Assembly (NCBI GenBank): GCA_021646415.1
Contig: SOEU01000014.1
Span: forward strand, 40,424-104,423
DNA: 64,000 nucleotides
Direction: 5' to 3'
Source of the DNA: Candidatus Brocadia sp.
Lineage (GTDB): Bacteria; Planctomycetota; Brocadiia; Brocadiales; Brocadiaceae
Under the pieces are notes generated by a model, which did not search any database, was not told where the DNA came from, and saw only the letters and a program-made list of their open reading frames with translations. The position numbers and the translations under genes are program-made. Of this stretch, positions 16,856 to 25,646 are shown piece after piece. How positions within the stretch are numbered: position 1 is the first letter of the stretch; every line of letters begins with the position of its first letter.

Positions 16856-16890
16856 TGTTTTAACAAATATCTTTGCAGCAAGGCTTTTTT
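16839..16890 (+). terminator. Riboswitch-controlled terminator before the M4 gene
   Basis: AGCCTTACTGC..AAGATgTTT pairs with AAatATCTTtGCAG.AAGGCT, followed by six T. It overlaps the last third of the aptamer and is placed about 50 bases before ATG 16942. Confidence 0.85.
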
Positions 16891-16941
16891 GCTTTATGTG
16901 ATGTTCAAAATATTTTGAGTATTTTGCAAGGAGGACCATGT

Positions 16942-18867
16942 ATGAAAAATTTTACTTCGATGGCAATTGTAATTGCAATATTTTTTGTCTTGTGCCTCTG
17001 GGCCGATACATCTGTTCCTCATTTATATGCCCAAACAGACCGGCAACAAGCCGTGATCAATCAATTAAAGCAGCTTGATCCAACGATTAAAATTCGATGG
17101 GATAATAAAACAGGTGTTCCGGTTCGAGTAGCTGGTAAATTGAGTGAAAAGATTGATGCTGATGCTAAAGAGATCGCAATCCGCTTCTTCAAAACAAACA
17201 AGACTCTTTTCCATATGACTGATATAGAACAAGAACTTACCATTCGTGATGTGAATAAAGACGAGCGCGGCTGGGAACATGTGAAGCTTCAACAGATTTA
17301 TAAGTCGCTTCCTGTTGAGGGAAAACAAATCGTAGTTCATATCAACAATAACAAAGAAGTTCAGGTTGTGAATGGGCATTATTTACCCAATATTGATTTA
17401 AACGCTTCGCCTGCGATCCAGCGTTCTGATGCTATTACTGCTATATTTAATGCGGCCAAACGGGATTTAAACCTACGAATGGAACCTGCGCAGGAACTGA
17501 AAGCTGAATTAATTGTATACAATTATGAAGATAAAACACATTTGGCATGGAAGGCGCGCCTGAAATCTGAGGATCCTCTCGGGGAATTTGTCTACTATGT
17601 GGATGCCCACACGGGTGATGTCATTCATTTCTATAATGATCTCCAGTTCGTATTAAGTCGTAAAACGTACGATGGTAAGAACGGAGCAATTCTTCCGGGA
17701 ACTTTAAAGCGATCGGAAGGAGAAGTTTCTATGGGGGATGCAGCACTTGATGCAGCCCACGATAATGCCGGTACCGTTTACAACTATTACCATAATAATC
17801 ATGGTCGTGATAGCTATGATAACTCAGGCGCAACCCTTAGATCAACAGTGCATCATAAAGAGAAGTTTAATAATGCATACTGGAGTCCTTTTGAACAACA
17901 AATGGTTTATGGAGATGGTGATGGAACCGTTTTTTCTCCATTATCCCAAGCTTTGGATGTGGTGGCTCATGAGTTAACGCACGCAGTTACAGGAAGTGAA
18001 GCAGGGCTTATATATGAAAATCAATCAGGGGCATTAAATGAATCTCTCTCAGATATTTTTGGGGTTTTGATTGATCCGTCAGACTGGATGCTTGGCGAAG
18101 ACATTTTTACTCCTGGCACTCCCGGAGATGCCCTTCGGTATATGGATAATCCTCCACGTGGTAATCAACCTGATCATATGGATGATTTTGTTGTGCCTGA
18201 TTCTAATGGAAGTAATTTGGATAAAAGATGTTATGATTCAAACGACAGGCACAATGGGTGTGTGCATTTCAATAGCGGTATACCAAACAAAGCTGCTTAC
18301 CTTATGTCCGAAGGAGGAACACATCATGGGATTACAGTTCAAGGTATGGGACTTTTCAATATGGGTAGAATTTTTTATGAAGCACAAATTAACTGGTTGA
18401 CTTCAAATTCTGACTTTATAGATGCGCGAGAGGCTACTTTAGATGCAGTGGCGGTTATTTTTCCGGGAGATACACAAAAATACATTACAGTTCAGAATGC
18501 CTGGGCTGCCGTTGGAATTGGCGATCCGAACGTTGAAGAGGTTATTACAAAGCTTGAGGTAATTATAGCTCCTCCCCCTCCCACAAATGCTTCCATTGAT
18601 AGTCCAGGTGAAAAAGATGTCTTCGGGTTTACGGTAGTTACCAATGGGCAATACACGATAGAGACAGGAGGAAAAACAGATACCCGTATGTCTCTATTCG
18701 GCCCTGACAACAGAACAACCCTGATTGCAGAAAATGATGATATTGGAGGAAACAATTTAAATTCACGGATCAGTAAAACTCTCACACCCGGTAACTATTT
18801 TGTAGAAATCAGGCATTATTCATCGACCGGTGTGGGCGCATATACAATTAAAGTTCAAATTGAGTAA
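16942..18867 (+). CDS. M4 family (thermolysin-like) secreted metalloprotease with PPC domain
   Basis: 641 residues from ATG 16942 (GGAGG 7 bases upstream; the open frame to 16873 lacks a ribosome site). Order: signal peptide (1 to about 31), FTP/PepSY-type propeptide (about 35-235), peptidase M4 core, and a C-terminal PPC domain (about 545-641). Zinc ligands are His343 and His347 in HELTH and Glu367 in ALNESLSD; the acid His region is TSN..NSG-type (HFNSGIPNKA). The protein should be exported and self-activated. Its leader carries a c-di-GMP riboswitch, so secretion is tied to that second messenger. The PPC-coding part has a second, broken copy at 13884-14131. Confidence 0.92.
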   Translation: MKNFTSMAIVIAIFFVLCLWADTSVPHLYAQTDRQQAVINQLKQLDPTIKIRWDNKTGVPVRVAGKLSEKIDADAKEIAIRFFKTNKTLFHMTDIEQELTIRDVNKDERGWEHVKLQQIYKSLPVEGKQIVVHINNNKEVQVVNGHYLPNIDLNASPAIQRSDAITAIFNAAKRDLNLRMEPAQELKAELIVYNYEDKTHLAWKARLKSEDPLGEFVYYVDAHTGDVIHFYNDLQFVLSRKTYDGKNGAILPGTLKRSEGEVSMGDAALDAAHDNAGTVYNYYHNNHGRDSYDNSGATLRSTVHHKEKFNNAYWSPFEQQMVYGDGDGTVFSPLSQALDVVAHELTHAVTGSEAGLIYENQSGALNESLSDIFGVLIDPSDWMLGEDIFTPGTPGDALRYMDNPPRGNQPDHMDDFVVPDSNGSNLDKRCYDSNDRHNGCVHFNSGIPNKAAYLMSEGGTHHGITVQGMGLFNMGRIFYEAQINWLTSNSDFIDAREATLDAVAVIFPGDTQKYITVQNAWAAVGIGDPNVEEVITKLEVIIAPPPPTNASIDSPGEKDVFGFTVVTNGQYTIETGGKTDTRMSLFGPDNRTTLIAENDDIGGNNLNSRISKTLTPGNYFVEIRHYSSTGVGAYTIKVQIE

Positions 18868-18963
18868 GTTTTTTTCACAATTTACTCACTCAAAACAAAA
18901 GTCTTTTCTTAAAACTGAAAAAAATTTTTGTAACGATATTTTTTCTGAAGGAGGATTTTTCAC

Positions 18964-20715
18964 ATGAAAAGGTCTGCTCTTATTCTAGTCATGGCATTTT
19001 TTTCTCTTTTTGTAATACCGCTTTTCGTGTATTCCCCTGGAATTTACGCACAGGAAAAGAAAAGGATCTGTGGAACCATGGAGGTTCATGAAAGACTCCT
19101 GAAAACTGTTCCAGCTTACAGAGACAGCAGGCTAGCAATTGAGAATCTTACAAGAAGTTACTTACTCAGGGAGGTATTGCGAACAGAAATAGTGAAGATC
19201 CCCGTAGTTGTTCATGTGGTATATAATACTCCTGAGCAGAATATCTCAGATGACCAAATCAAGAGTCAAATCCGTATTCTCAATGAAGATTATAGAAAGT
19301 TAAATGGTGATGTATCCACAGTACCATCGGTATTTCAAACTTTGGTAACAGATGCAAAAATTGAATTTGCCCTTGCTTGTAAAGATCCTGAGGGCAAACT
19401 TACCTCTGGTATTACAAGAACAAAAACAGATACAGCGTCATTTACCTATGATGATGCTGTTAAATTTACGGCAAAGGGGGGAAGGGATGCCTGGCCAAGG
19501 GATAAGTATTTAAACATATGGGTATGTAACCTGGGGGGAGGTCTCCTTGGCTATGCTCAATTTCCCGGAGGTCCTGCAGACACGGATGGGGTGGTTATCA
19601 CCTATACGGCATTTGGCGATATCGGAACGGCGGCTCCTCCGTTTAATAAGGGAAGGACAACAACCCATGAAGTCGGACACTGGTTAAACCTGTTTCACAT
19701 CTGGGGTGATGACTGTCCTGGAAGTGACCAGTGCGGTGGTTCTGATTCTGTTGGTGACACGCCAAATCAGGAGTGTTCCAATTACGGTTGTCCGTCTTTT
19801 CCGCACGTAAGCTGCAGTAATGGCCCGAATGGGGATCTGTTCATGAACTATATGGATTATACGGATGACGCATGTATGGTGATGTTCACGAATGGGCAAT
19901 CAGCAAGAATGGATGCTGCTTTGGCAGGGCCAAGATTGGCCATTCAAAGCTCAGACGGATTAATCTGTCCGGATGATGTGAAGGCAAAGTTCCAGTACGA
20001 AATAAAATTCATCTGCGGAAAGTCCGATGGTAAGGTTGTGGCTCCCGGGTCATATTGGACTGCCATTAATGTTGGTAACCCCACAGACAAAAATATCATC
20101 CTGAAGAAAAGGTTTTCTATTGCCTTGCCGGGTGAGAAGCCGGGTCCCGTTTCTGATTTATTTAAGGCCAAACTCGGCCCCTATCAGGCATTTGAAATCG
20201 ATAACAGGGATATCTTTGAGCACACCCGTACGAATGCAGATTTTATCAAGGGATTTGTAGTCATCGAGAGTGAGGTTGAACTGGAAGTAATTGCAGTATA
20301 TACTGCAGGTGGTAAGAATGAGCAGGTTGAAACGCTCGACGTTGAACACATTTTACCACGGTGTCTTGGAACGAAAGGCTGCCCTGATCTGATCGTCGAG
20401 AAGATCGAAAGGCCGGAGTGGGACGCCCAAAATAAACGTTCAGTAATCCGCGCCACCATTAAGAATATTGGTGATGCCCCTGCCGGATCTACTGTAGCCC
20501 GGTTAACCGATACAAGCTCGGCGTGGGAACCAATTACTACTGCCGATGCTCCTACTCCGGCGCTTGGACCAGGAGATACCGCAACGGTTACCTTCTTTTT
20601 GCCATACTGGGTTTATAATCCCGATGCCGATCTGGAGGTAAAAGCAGATTATAAAAACGAGCTTTCAGAATGTAATGAAGATAATAACGTCAAGGAATTC
20701 CATGAGATAGGTTAA
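18964..20715 (+). CDS. M43 family (pappalysin-type) secreted zinc metalloprotease
   Basis: 583 residues, with GGAGG about 8 bases before ATG 18964. Signal peptide about 1-29 (ends YAQ). After a propeptide-like region the catalytic domain spans about 75-320: the zinc motif [11 protein letters not shown] (HExxHxxGxxH type) and the Met-turn [15 protein letters not shown]. Cysteines around the active site ([19 protein letters not shown]) suggest disulfides and export. The C-terminal part holds a beta-sandwich (about 330-450) and a CARDB-like adhesion domain ([13 protein letters not shown].., about 468-580). It lies 96 bases after the M4 gene, on the same strand, and may be read from the same riboswitch-controlled transcript. 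Confidence 0.88.
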   Translation: MKRSALILVMAFFSLFVIPLFVYSPGIYAQEKKRICGTMEVHERLLKTVPAYRDSRLAIENLTRSYLLREVLRTEIVKIPVVVHVVYNTPEQNISDDQIKSQIRILNEDYRKLNGDVSTVPSVFQTLVTDAKIEFALACKDPEGKLTSGITRTKTDTASFTYDDAVKFTAKGGRDAWPRDKYLNIWVCNLGGGLLGYAQFPGGPADTDGVVITYTAFGDIGTAAPPFNKGRTTTHEVGHWLNLFHIWGDDCPGSDQCGGSDSVGDTPNQECSNYGCPSFPHVSCSNGPNGDLFMNYMDYTDDACMVMFTNGQSARMDAALAGPRLAIQSSDGLICPDDVKAKFQYEIKFICGKSDGKVVAPGSYWTAINVGNPTDKNIILKKRFSIALPGEKPGPVSDLFKAKLGPYQAFEIDNRDIFEHTRTNADFIKGFVVIESEVELEVIAVYTAGGKNEQVETLDVEHILPRCLGTKGCPDLIVEKIERPEWDAQNKRSVIRATIKNIGDAPAGSTVARLTDTSSAWEPITTADAPTPALGPGDTATVTFFLPYWVYNPDADLEVKADYKNELSECNEDNNVKEFHEIG

Positions 20716-20805
20716 CGATAAAAAAAGCAAGGCAAACGGATGTCGTCGTTAAAAACTTGAAGATGGGGATTTACCTGTCTTTCCGGAATTGATGACTTCT
20801 ACCTC

Positions 20806-21651
20806 TTGAAAGGAGGTTTTTCGGATGAGCAAATTAAGAGTCAAATCCGTATCCTCAACGAAGATTACAGAAAGTTAAATGCTGATGTGTCCTCGGTTCC
20901 GTCAGTATTTCAATCCCTGATAGCGGATACGCGGATAGAATTCGCCCTTGCTTGCAGGTCCCCCGGCGGTGGCTCTACAAACGGTATTATAAGAAAATCA
21001 ACAACTGCAACGGGATTTGGTTCTGACGATACGGTGAAATTTTCCAGCAGCGGCGGAAGTGATGCCTGGCCAAGAGACAAATACTTAAACATATGGGTAT
21101 GTAACCTGGCAAATGGTCTCCTGGGATATGCTCAATTCCCCGGAGGCCCGGCTGATACGGACGGGGTAGTAATTACCTATACTGCATTTGGTGATACCGG
21201 AACGGCAGCTCCGCCCTTTGACAAGGGGAGGACGGCTACCCATGAAATTGGACACTGGCTAAACTTGCGCCACATCTGGGGTGATGATTGTCCTGGTGGA
21301 GACCAATGCGGTGGTTCCGATCTTGTTGATGACACCCCTAACCAGGAGTGCATGAATTATGGTTGCCCCACCTTTCCGAATGTCAGCTGTAACAATGACC
21401 CGAATGGGGACATATTCATGGACTATATGGATTATACGGATGACGCTTGCATGGTTATGTTCACTAACGGGCAATCTGCACGGATGGATGCTGCAATAAC
21501 CGGACCGAGATCGGCCATCATGAGTTGAGACGGATTAAAGTGTCCGCCAAGTGGTGGTAATTGTGGCCAGGGATCGATAACAGCCATGGCGTGCATCCTA
21601 ATCTTGTATGGTATAAGAAAAATACGTAAAAAATCCATAGAAACAAAATAG
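20806..21651 (+). pseudogene. Second M43 metalloprotease, truncated at both ends
   Basis: About 80% like the catalytic part of the preceding M43 gene and includes the zinc motif [11 protein letters not shown] and Met-turn. The homology starts abruptly at the [11 protein letters not shown] segment, so the signal peptide and propeptide are absent; only a TTG at 20806 could start it. At 21526-21528 a TGA stands where the first copy has TCA. Beyond it the frame continues for 41 codons with a unique tail: Cys pair, a single hydrophobic helix (ITAMACILILYG) and a basic end, i.e. a membrane anchor rather than the CARDB domain. It is a tandem duplicate that decayed. Confidence 0.75.
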
Positions 21652-21714
21652 TTGCATAATAATTTTTGGGCGGGGCATGCGGAAGACAACCCTCTGCATG
21701 CCCCTTTATAAGGA

Positions 21715-22107
21715 ATGAATCGAACTATGAAAATTACAAAATCATTACTCTTTTTTTCATTGCTATTCTTTAATGTCCAAACTATGGGAAGTAATAACGA
21801 TCTTCCTAAGGAAATTTTCGGGCATTGGATACATTCTTACGAAGAAGATACAAAAGAGGCAAAGGTTTTCAGACCAGGCAATTATAATTTTCCCAGGGCC
21901 AGAGGCAGATTTGGATTTGAGATAAAAGAAAATGGAGAATTTGTTCAATATGGTATAGGCCCGACAGATCTCCCAGCTAAGATTTCCGGGTATTGGAAAG
22001 CAGAAGGAAAAGATAAAATAAATATCTATTTTGAAGATAAAGAAAATGCGTCGTATACAATAAATATTATTTCATGTACTGAGGATGTTTTGATGATAAA
22101 AAAGTAG
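21715..22107 (+). CDS. Small secreted protein, lipocalin-like
   Basis: 130 residues with an N-terminal signal peptide (hydrophobic LLFFSLLFFNVQ, about 8-25). The mature part (FGHWIHSYEEDT.., FGFEIKENGEF, GYWKAEGKDKINIYF) is rich in beta strands and aromatic residues, like small lipocalin-type or META-type exported proteins. No cysteine pairs or catalytic motif are visible. Start could be 21715 or the ATG at 21724. The role is unknown. Confidence 0.6.
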   Translation: MNRTMKITKSLLFFSLLFFNVQTMGSNNDLPKEIFGHWIHSYEEDTKEAKVFRPGNYNFPRARGRFGFEIKENGEFVQYGIGPTDLPAKISGYWKAEGKDKINIYFEDKENASYTINIISCTEDVLMIKK

Positions 22108-22119
22108 AAATGACTTCGA

Positions 22120-22329
22120 TTGGCAACCTTTTTTCAAACTATAAAGACTACAGGTAAATGGGAAATTGGAACATCCCCCTTAATAGCAGATCAAGGGGCT
22201 GACGGTGCAACGGGATTCGGCTTAGCAGATGCCCTCAAGGCTTGGAAAAAGTTTAAATTTTTGCAAAAAAACAGATACGATTATGACAGAAGATATCTTG
22301 TTTATAATCACGCAACGAAAAGAAGTTAG
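22120..22329 (+). pseudogene. Fragment, perhaps a subtilase C-terminal end
   Basis: A 69-codon frame without ATG or ribosome site. The segment KWEIGTSPLIADQGADGATGFGLADALKAW resembles the last part of an S8 peptidase, where GxGLVDA..AW closes the catalytic domain. Everything before it is missing. It may be debris from another protease of this cluster. Confidence 0.3.
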
Positions 22330-22367
22330 CATTACCTATCCATTCACCATGAAAGGAAATTCAATTT

Positions 22368-23204
22368 ATGCCATTCTATGTAATTAAAGGCACTTTCCAC
22401 GTTTTAGGTTACTCTCCAGATGGAGATTCTATTCGATTCAAGGCCGATAACAAGGTAAATTGGGCTAAATTATTTGGTCCACCTGTTAATCTGAATGCAC
22501 AGCAGCACGCGCAGTTGCGCCTTGAAGCAATTGATACTTTAGAAACTCACTATCGAAATACACACCAACCATTTGAACTAGCTACAAGGGCTTTAGATTT
22601 TTTGTTGCACCAGCTTAACATCACATGTGTTCAATGGGATGTATTACGGACTAGAATAACTGAGGCAAATGATGGTACCGATGGATATATCATCAGCCGG
22701 AATGTGGAGCCGAATAGACGTCCTGTAGCTTTTGTTTTCTCAGGATCGCCACCCGAGCCTGATGGTTCTAAGGTTTTCTTTGATAGAGATTGGATATGTA
22801 AAAGCTTAAATTATCAATTGATTAAGGCAGGGTTGGCCTATCCAACGTACTATAAAGGATTATTCCCAGATCTCCGCTATGCATTGACTCAAGCAGTTAC
22901 ACAGGCACGCCAGGCAAATATCGAAATCTGGGCTAAGGATCGTACCAATACTGGGTTTGAAATAGATGGGTTGGAATCAATTTCAGAGCAGCATATTTTG
23001 TTTCCAAAACTATTTCGTCGCCTTGCTGAATATTTAGAGGCTGGCGGTCCTGTCGAAGGTTTTAAGGAATTCTTAGAAAGGAGAGCAGAGGGCGTTGTAG
23101 TAATCTCAGAGACACACTTTACACATTTCGATAACATAGTAGAAGTTAAGGGAAATAGGGTAAAAATGACAAAATTACCCGAAGATTTAGTGTTTGAGGG
23201 ATGA
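22368..23204 (+). CDS. SNase-like domain protein
   Basis: 278 residues from ATG 22368 (GAAAGGAAA upstream). The SNase-like part covers about 5-200: DGDSIRFKAD (first strand and calcium-site Asp), LRLEAIDTLETHY (the RLxGIDTPE strand), then AGLAYPTYYKGLFPDLRYALTQAV and IWAKDRTNTGF. Catalytic Arg and Glu are partly kept, so activity is more likely than in the relative at 10566. It has no signal peptide. The stop overlaps the frame of the next gene by ATGA, suggesting co-transcription with the amine oxidase. Confidence 0.75.
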   Translation: MPFYVIKGTFHVLGYSPDGDSIRFKADNKVNWAKLFGPPVNLNAQQHAQLRLEAIDTLETHYRNTHQPFELATRALDFLLHQLNITCVQWDVLRTRITEANDGTDGYIISRNVEPNRRPVAFVFSGSPPEPDGSKVFFDRDWICKSLNYQLIKAGLAYPTYYKGLFPDLRYALTQAVTQARQANIEIWAKDRTNTGFEIDGLESISEQHILFPKLFRRLAEYLEAGGPVEGFKEFLERRAEGVVVISETHFTHFDNIVEVKGNRVKMTKLPEDLVFEG

Positions 23205-23242
23205 AACATTGTTTCATATACTCATTTTTAAGGAGATCGCTT

Positions 23243-25054
23243 ATGCCAGACCATTTTGATTGTGTTGTCTTAGGAGCAGGTATTGCCGGTGTTACAGCCG
23301 CCAGAGAACTGAAAAATGCCGGAAAGAGCATCTTAATACTTGAGGCAGCAAATCGTGTTGGCGGGCGAATGAGTTCCCGGAATGATTTTGTGCTCACCGA
23401 TGACGGAGGTGCCGTAAAAGAAGGATTCCCAATTGAAGAGGGGGCTCATTTCATCCACGTTGATGAAGATCCATATAAAGAGTTCTGGGCAGAGATAGAA
23501 CGCCAGAAATTCGGTTATGAAAAGTACTCCAAATTCAATCATGTTCGGGTCGCTTTTCCCGGAGATCCCGATCCAAATTGGAATTTACCCCAACCAGCTA
23601 CGTGGGCACATACGTATGACCAGAATTTGTTTAAAATGGGACTTAAAAATTCTGGGCTCTTCGGAAAGATTAAAAATTTCGACATCACTAATGGTGATCA
23701 ATCGGCAAAAAAATTTGTCGAGTCGATAAAGTATCAGGGAAAAGGGCATGATATGGCATTGTATGCTATCTCATCCCATACACCAGGGATATTGGCACTA
23801 GACGGCTTGCCTGCCAAACTTTGTCCACCGAATCACACGGGTGACCCTCACTGTAAATCTGTTGAAGACAACATCAGCGTTGCAGGACTGACCTTTGATA
23901 AAGTATCCGATCAGCTCCGTGAAGAGCTTTATGAATTCAAAATGCTCGGTCCTGATAAACAAAGATGTGGTTTCGACCAACTCCCGAAGACTATACTGAA
24001 AGAGTTTAAACGAGAAGTATCTGGGAAAAAAAAAGGGAAGATTCTTTATGAACACGAAGTTACCATGGTGGAAAAATTCGGAAAAGGGATCAAGGTAAAA
24101 ACAAGAAACGGGATGGAATTTACCGCAGATGCTGTGATTTGCACCTTTTCTGTTGGGATGCTCCTGCATAAAGGATCGCATATTTTTGGGCAGTTCTTCC
24201 CCGAAGAAAAAAAGAAAGTCTTTGGCATCATAAAACCGGGGCCAATTGCCAAATTTACCATACAATTCAAGGAATGTGTGTGGGGGTATGACCATATAAC
24301 AAATGACAATCATATGGCACTTTTAGTCAATCCAACCGGGCATAAACAAAAAGAAAATCCTCAGCCGCGGACATTCTTCACGTCCTTCCCTTATCTGGAA
24401 AACGGCCCTTATGTTCTTACCGCCTTAATGATGGGCATTGATTACTTAATTATAAAGAACATCGACGATAACAAAACGGCTGCTGAGTATATATTCAAGC
24501 GAATAGAAGAAATATACAACATGAAAGGCAAGTGGAACTGGAAGAAAAAACTGGTTTGGAAAAGTAATGATGAACCAAACGTTCACCGCAAGGACTGGGG
24601 GGCAGATAAGTGGTCAAGGGGTGGAAATTCCTATGTTAGTTACAATGAAGGAATGAGTATTGAGGAGATTAAAAATGCCCGTGAAACTTTGAAGAATCCA
24701 CTCGAAACACTCCCTGTTTTCTGGGCGGGAGAAGCTACCGCTCCGGCATACAATAATCAATACCAGCCCTTATCCGTACACGGGGCTTATATCAGTGGGA
24801 TAGAGGCTGCCAGAGATGTAATGAGTTACCTGGAGAACCCTGAAGACAAATCTTCCTTCAAAAAATATTATAATGAAAAATACGAGAAAATATCTGCAGA
24901 AAAAGTAATGGTTGCTATGCCTCATACGTTGAGTATCAACCTTAGAAAAAAAGAGTTTAAAATCATCGAAGAGTATGCAAATAAGCATACGAATGGAGAT
25001 ATCGGTCTGGCTGTAGAGGATTTGCTGGACTATGCTATAAGGGATCAGGGATGA
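23243..25054 (+). CDS. FAD-dependent amine oxidase-like protein
   Basis: 603 residues from ATG 23243, chosen because AAGGAG lies 7 bases upstream and the Rossmann strand starts at once. FAD binding: DCVVLGAGIAGVTAARELK (GxGxxG), ILEAANRVGGRM, and the C-terminal WAGEATAPAY..SVHGAYISG block that closes the flavin site, all as in monoamine or polyamine oxidases. The extended middle (about 150-330) is Lys-rich. The last 75 residues form a helical tail, with a ribbon-helix-like end (TLSINLRKKEFKIIEEYANKH), that is not usual in the family. Substrate unknown. No signal peptide. Confidence 0.8.
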   Translation: MPDHFDCVVLGAGIAGVTAARELKNAGKSILILEAANRVGGRMSSRNDFVLTDDGGAVKEGFPIEEGAHFIHVDEDPYKEFWAEIERQKFGYEKYSKFNHVRVAFPGDPDPNWNLPQPATWAHTYDQNLFKMGLKNSGLFGKIKNFDITNGDQSAKKFVESIKYQGKGHDMALYAISSHTPGILALDGLPAKLCPPNHTGDPHCKSVEDNISVAGLTFDKVSDQLREELYEFKMLGPDKQRCGFDQLPKTILKEFKREVSGKKKGKILYEHEVTMVEKFGKGIKVKTRNGMEFTADAVICTFSVGMLLHKGSHIFGQFFPEEKKKVFGIIKPGPIAKFTIQFKECVWGYDHITNDNHMALLVNPTGHKQKENPQPRTFFTSFPYLENGPYVLTALMMGIDYLIIKNIDDNKTAAEYIFKRIEEIYNMKGKWNWKKKLVWKSNDEPNVHRKDWGADKWSRGGNSYVSYNEGMSIEEIKNARETLKNPLETLPVFWAGEATAPAYNNQYQPLSVHGAYISGIEAARDVMSYLENPEDKSSFKKYYNEKYEKISAEKVMVAMPHTLSINLRKKEFKIIEEYANKHTNGDIGLAVEDLLDYAIRDQG

Positions 25055-25168
25055 TGTTTGATAATGTAAGTTCTTGTAAAATAAACGCCTTTTGAGCAGG
25101 CGTGCACAAAACAGGTTGTATCTGGCCGAAGGCAGTCGTGAGTTTTATAAAGATAAGGAGGGGGAAGA

Positions 25169-25348
25169 ATGAAGATTGAAGAATTTTTGCAGGAAGAGAA
25201 TGGTGGTTTTTCATCTACCCGGTTAGCGTTTCTGCTATGGGCAGTAGGTGTGCTTATAATCTGGATTATCAATAGTGCAAAGAGTGGGACACTTCAGCCG
25301 ATCGATGGTTCTGTAATAACGATCATGGGGATTTTGATGTGCTGGTAA
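25169..25348 (+). CDS. Small single-helix membrane protein, phage-like
   Basis: 59 residues, with GGAGGGGGA directly before ATG 25169. An acidic N-terminus (KIEEFLQEENG) is followed by STRLAFLLW and a strong transmembrane helix, then LQPIDGSVITIMGILMCW. This pattern is seen in small holin-like or prophage-derived proteins. It ends a few residues earlier than would be expected, so it may be shortened. The spacer up to 25646 contains a 9-bp hairpin TGTTTCGGT/ACCGAAACA (25510-25537) and no gene. Confidence 0.5.
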   Translation: MKIEEFLQEENGGFSSTRLAFLLWAVGVLIIWIINSAKSGTLQPIDGSVITIMGILMCW

Positions 25349-25646
25349 GGATAGATCGGGAAGTAAAATACGAGCAGGAACACGATTGAATATTAGAGTA
25401 AACTTCACGAGCCACAATGATTCACAAAAATGCATCAAATATATCACCCTGGGGGGGAAATCAATCATTATCAGATGAATAATCCTCTGAATTACTTGAT
25501 AATGTTGGATGTTTCGGTGGATCCTCTTACCGAAACAAGAATGAATACTCAGTACCGAAAACGAATCAGGAGTCATTGGCAGCGAATTTCGGCGTGAGGG
25601 AATTTTTATGCAAGTAATGAGCATTCTAAAAGTAAAGGAGAAAGAC

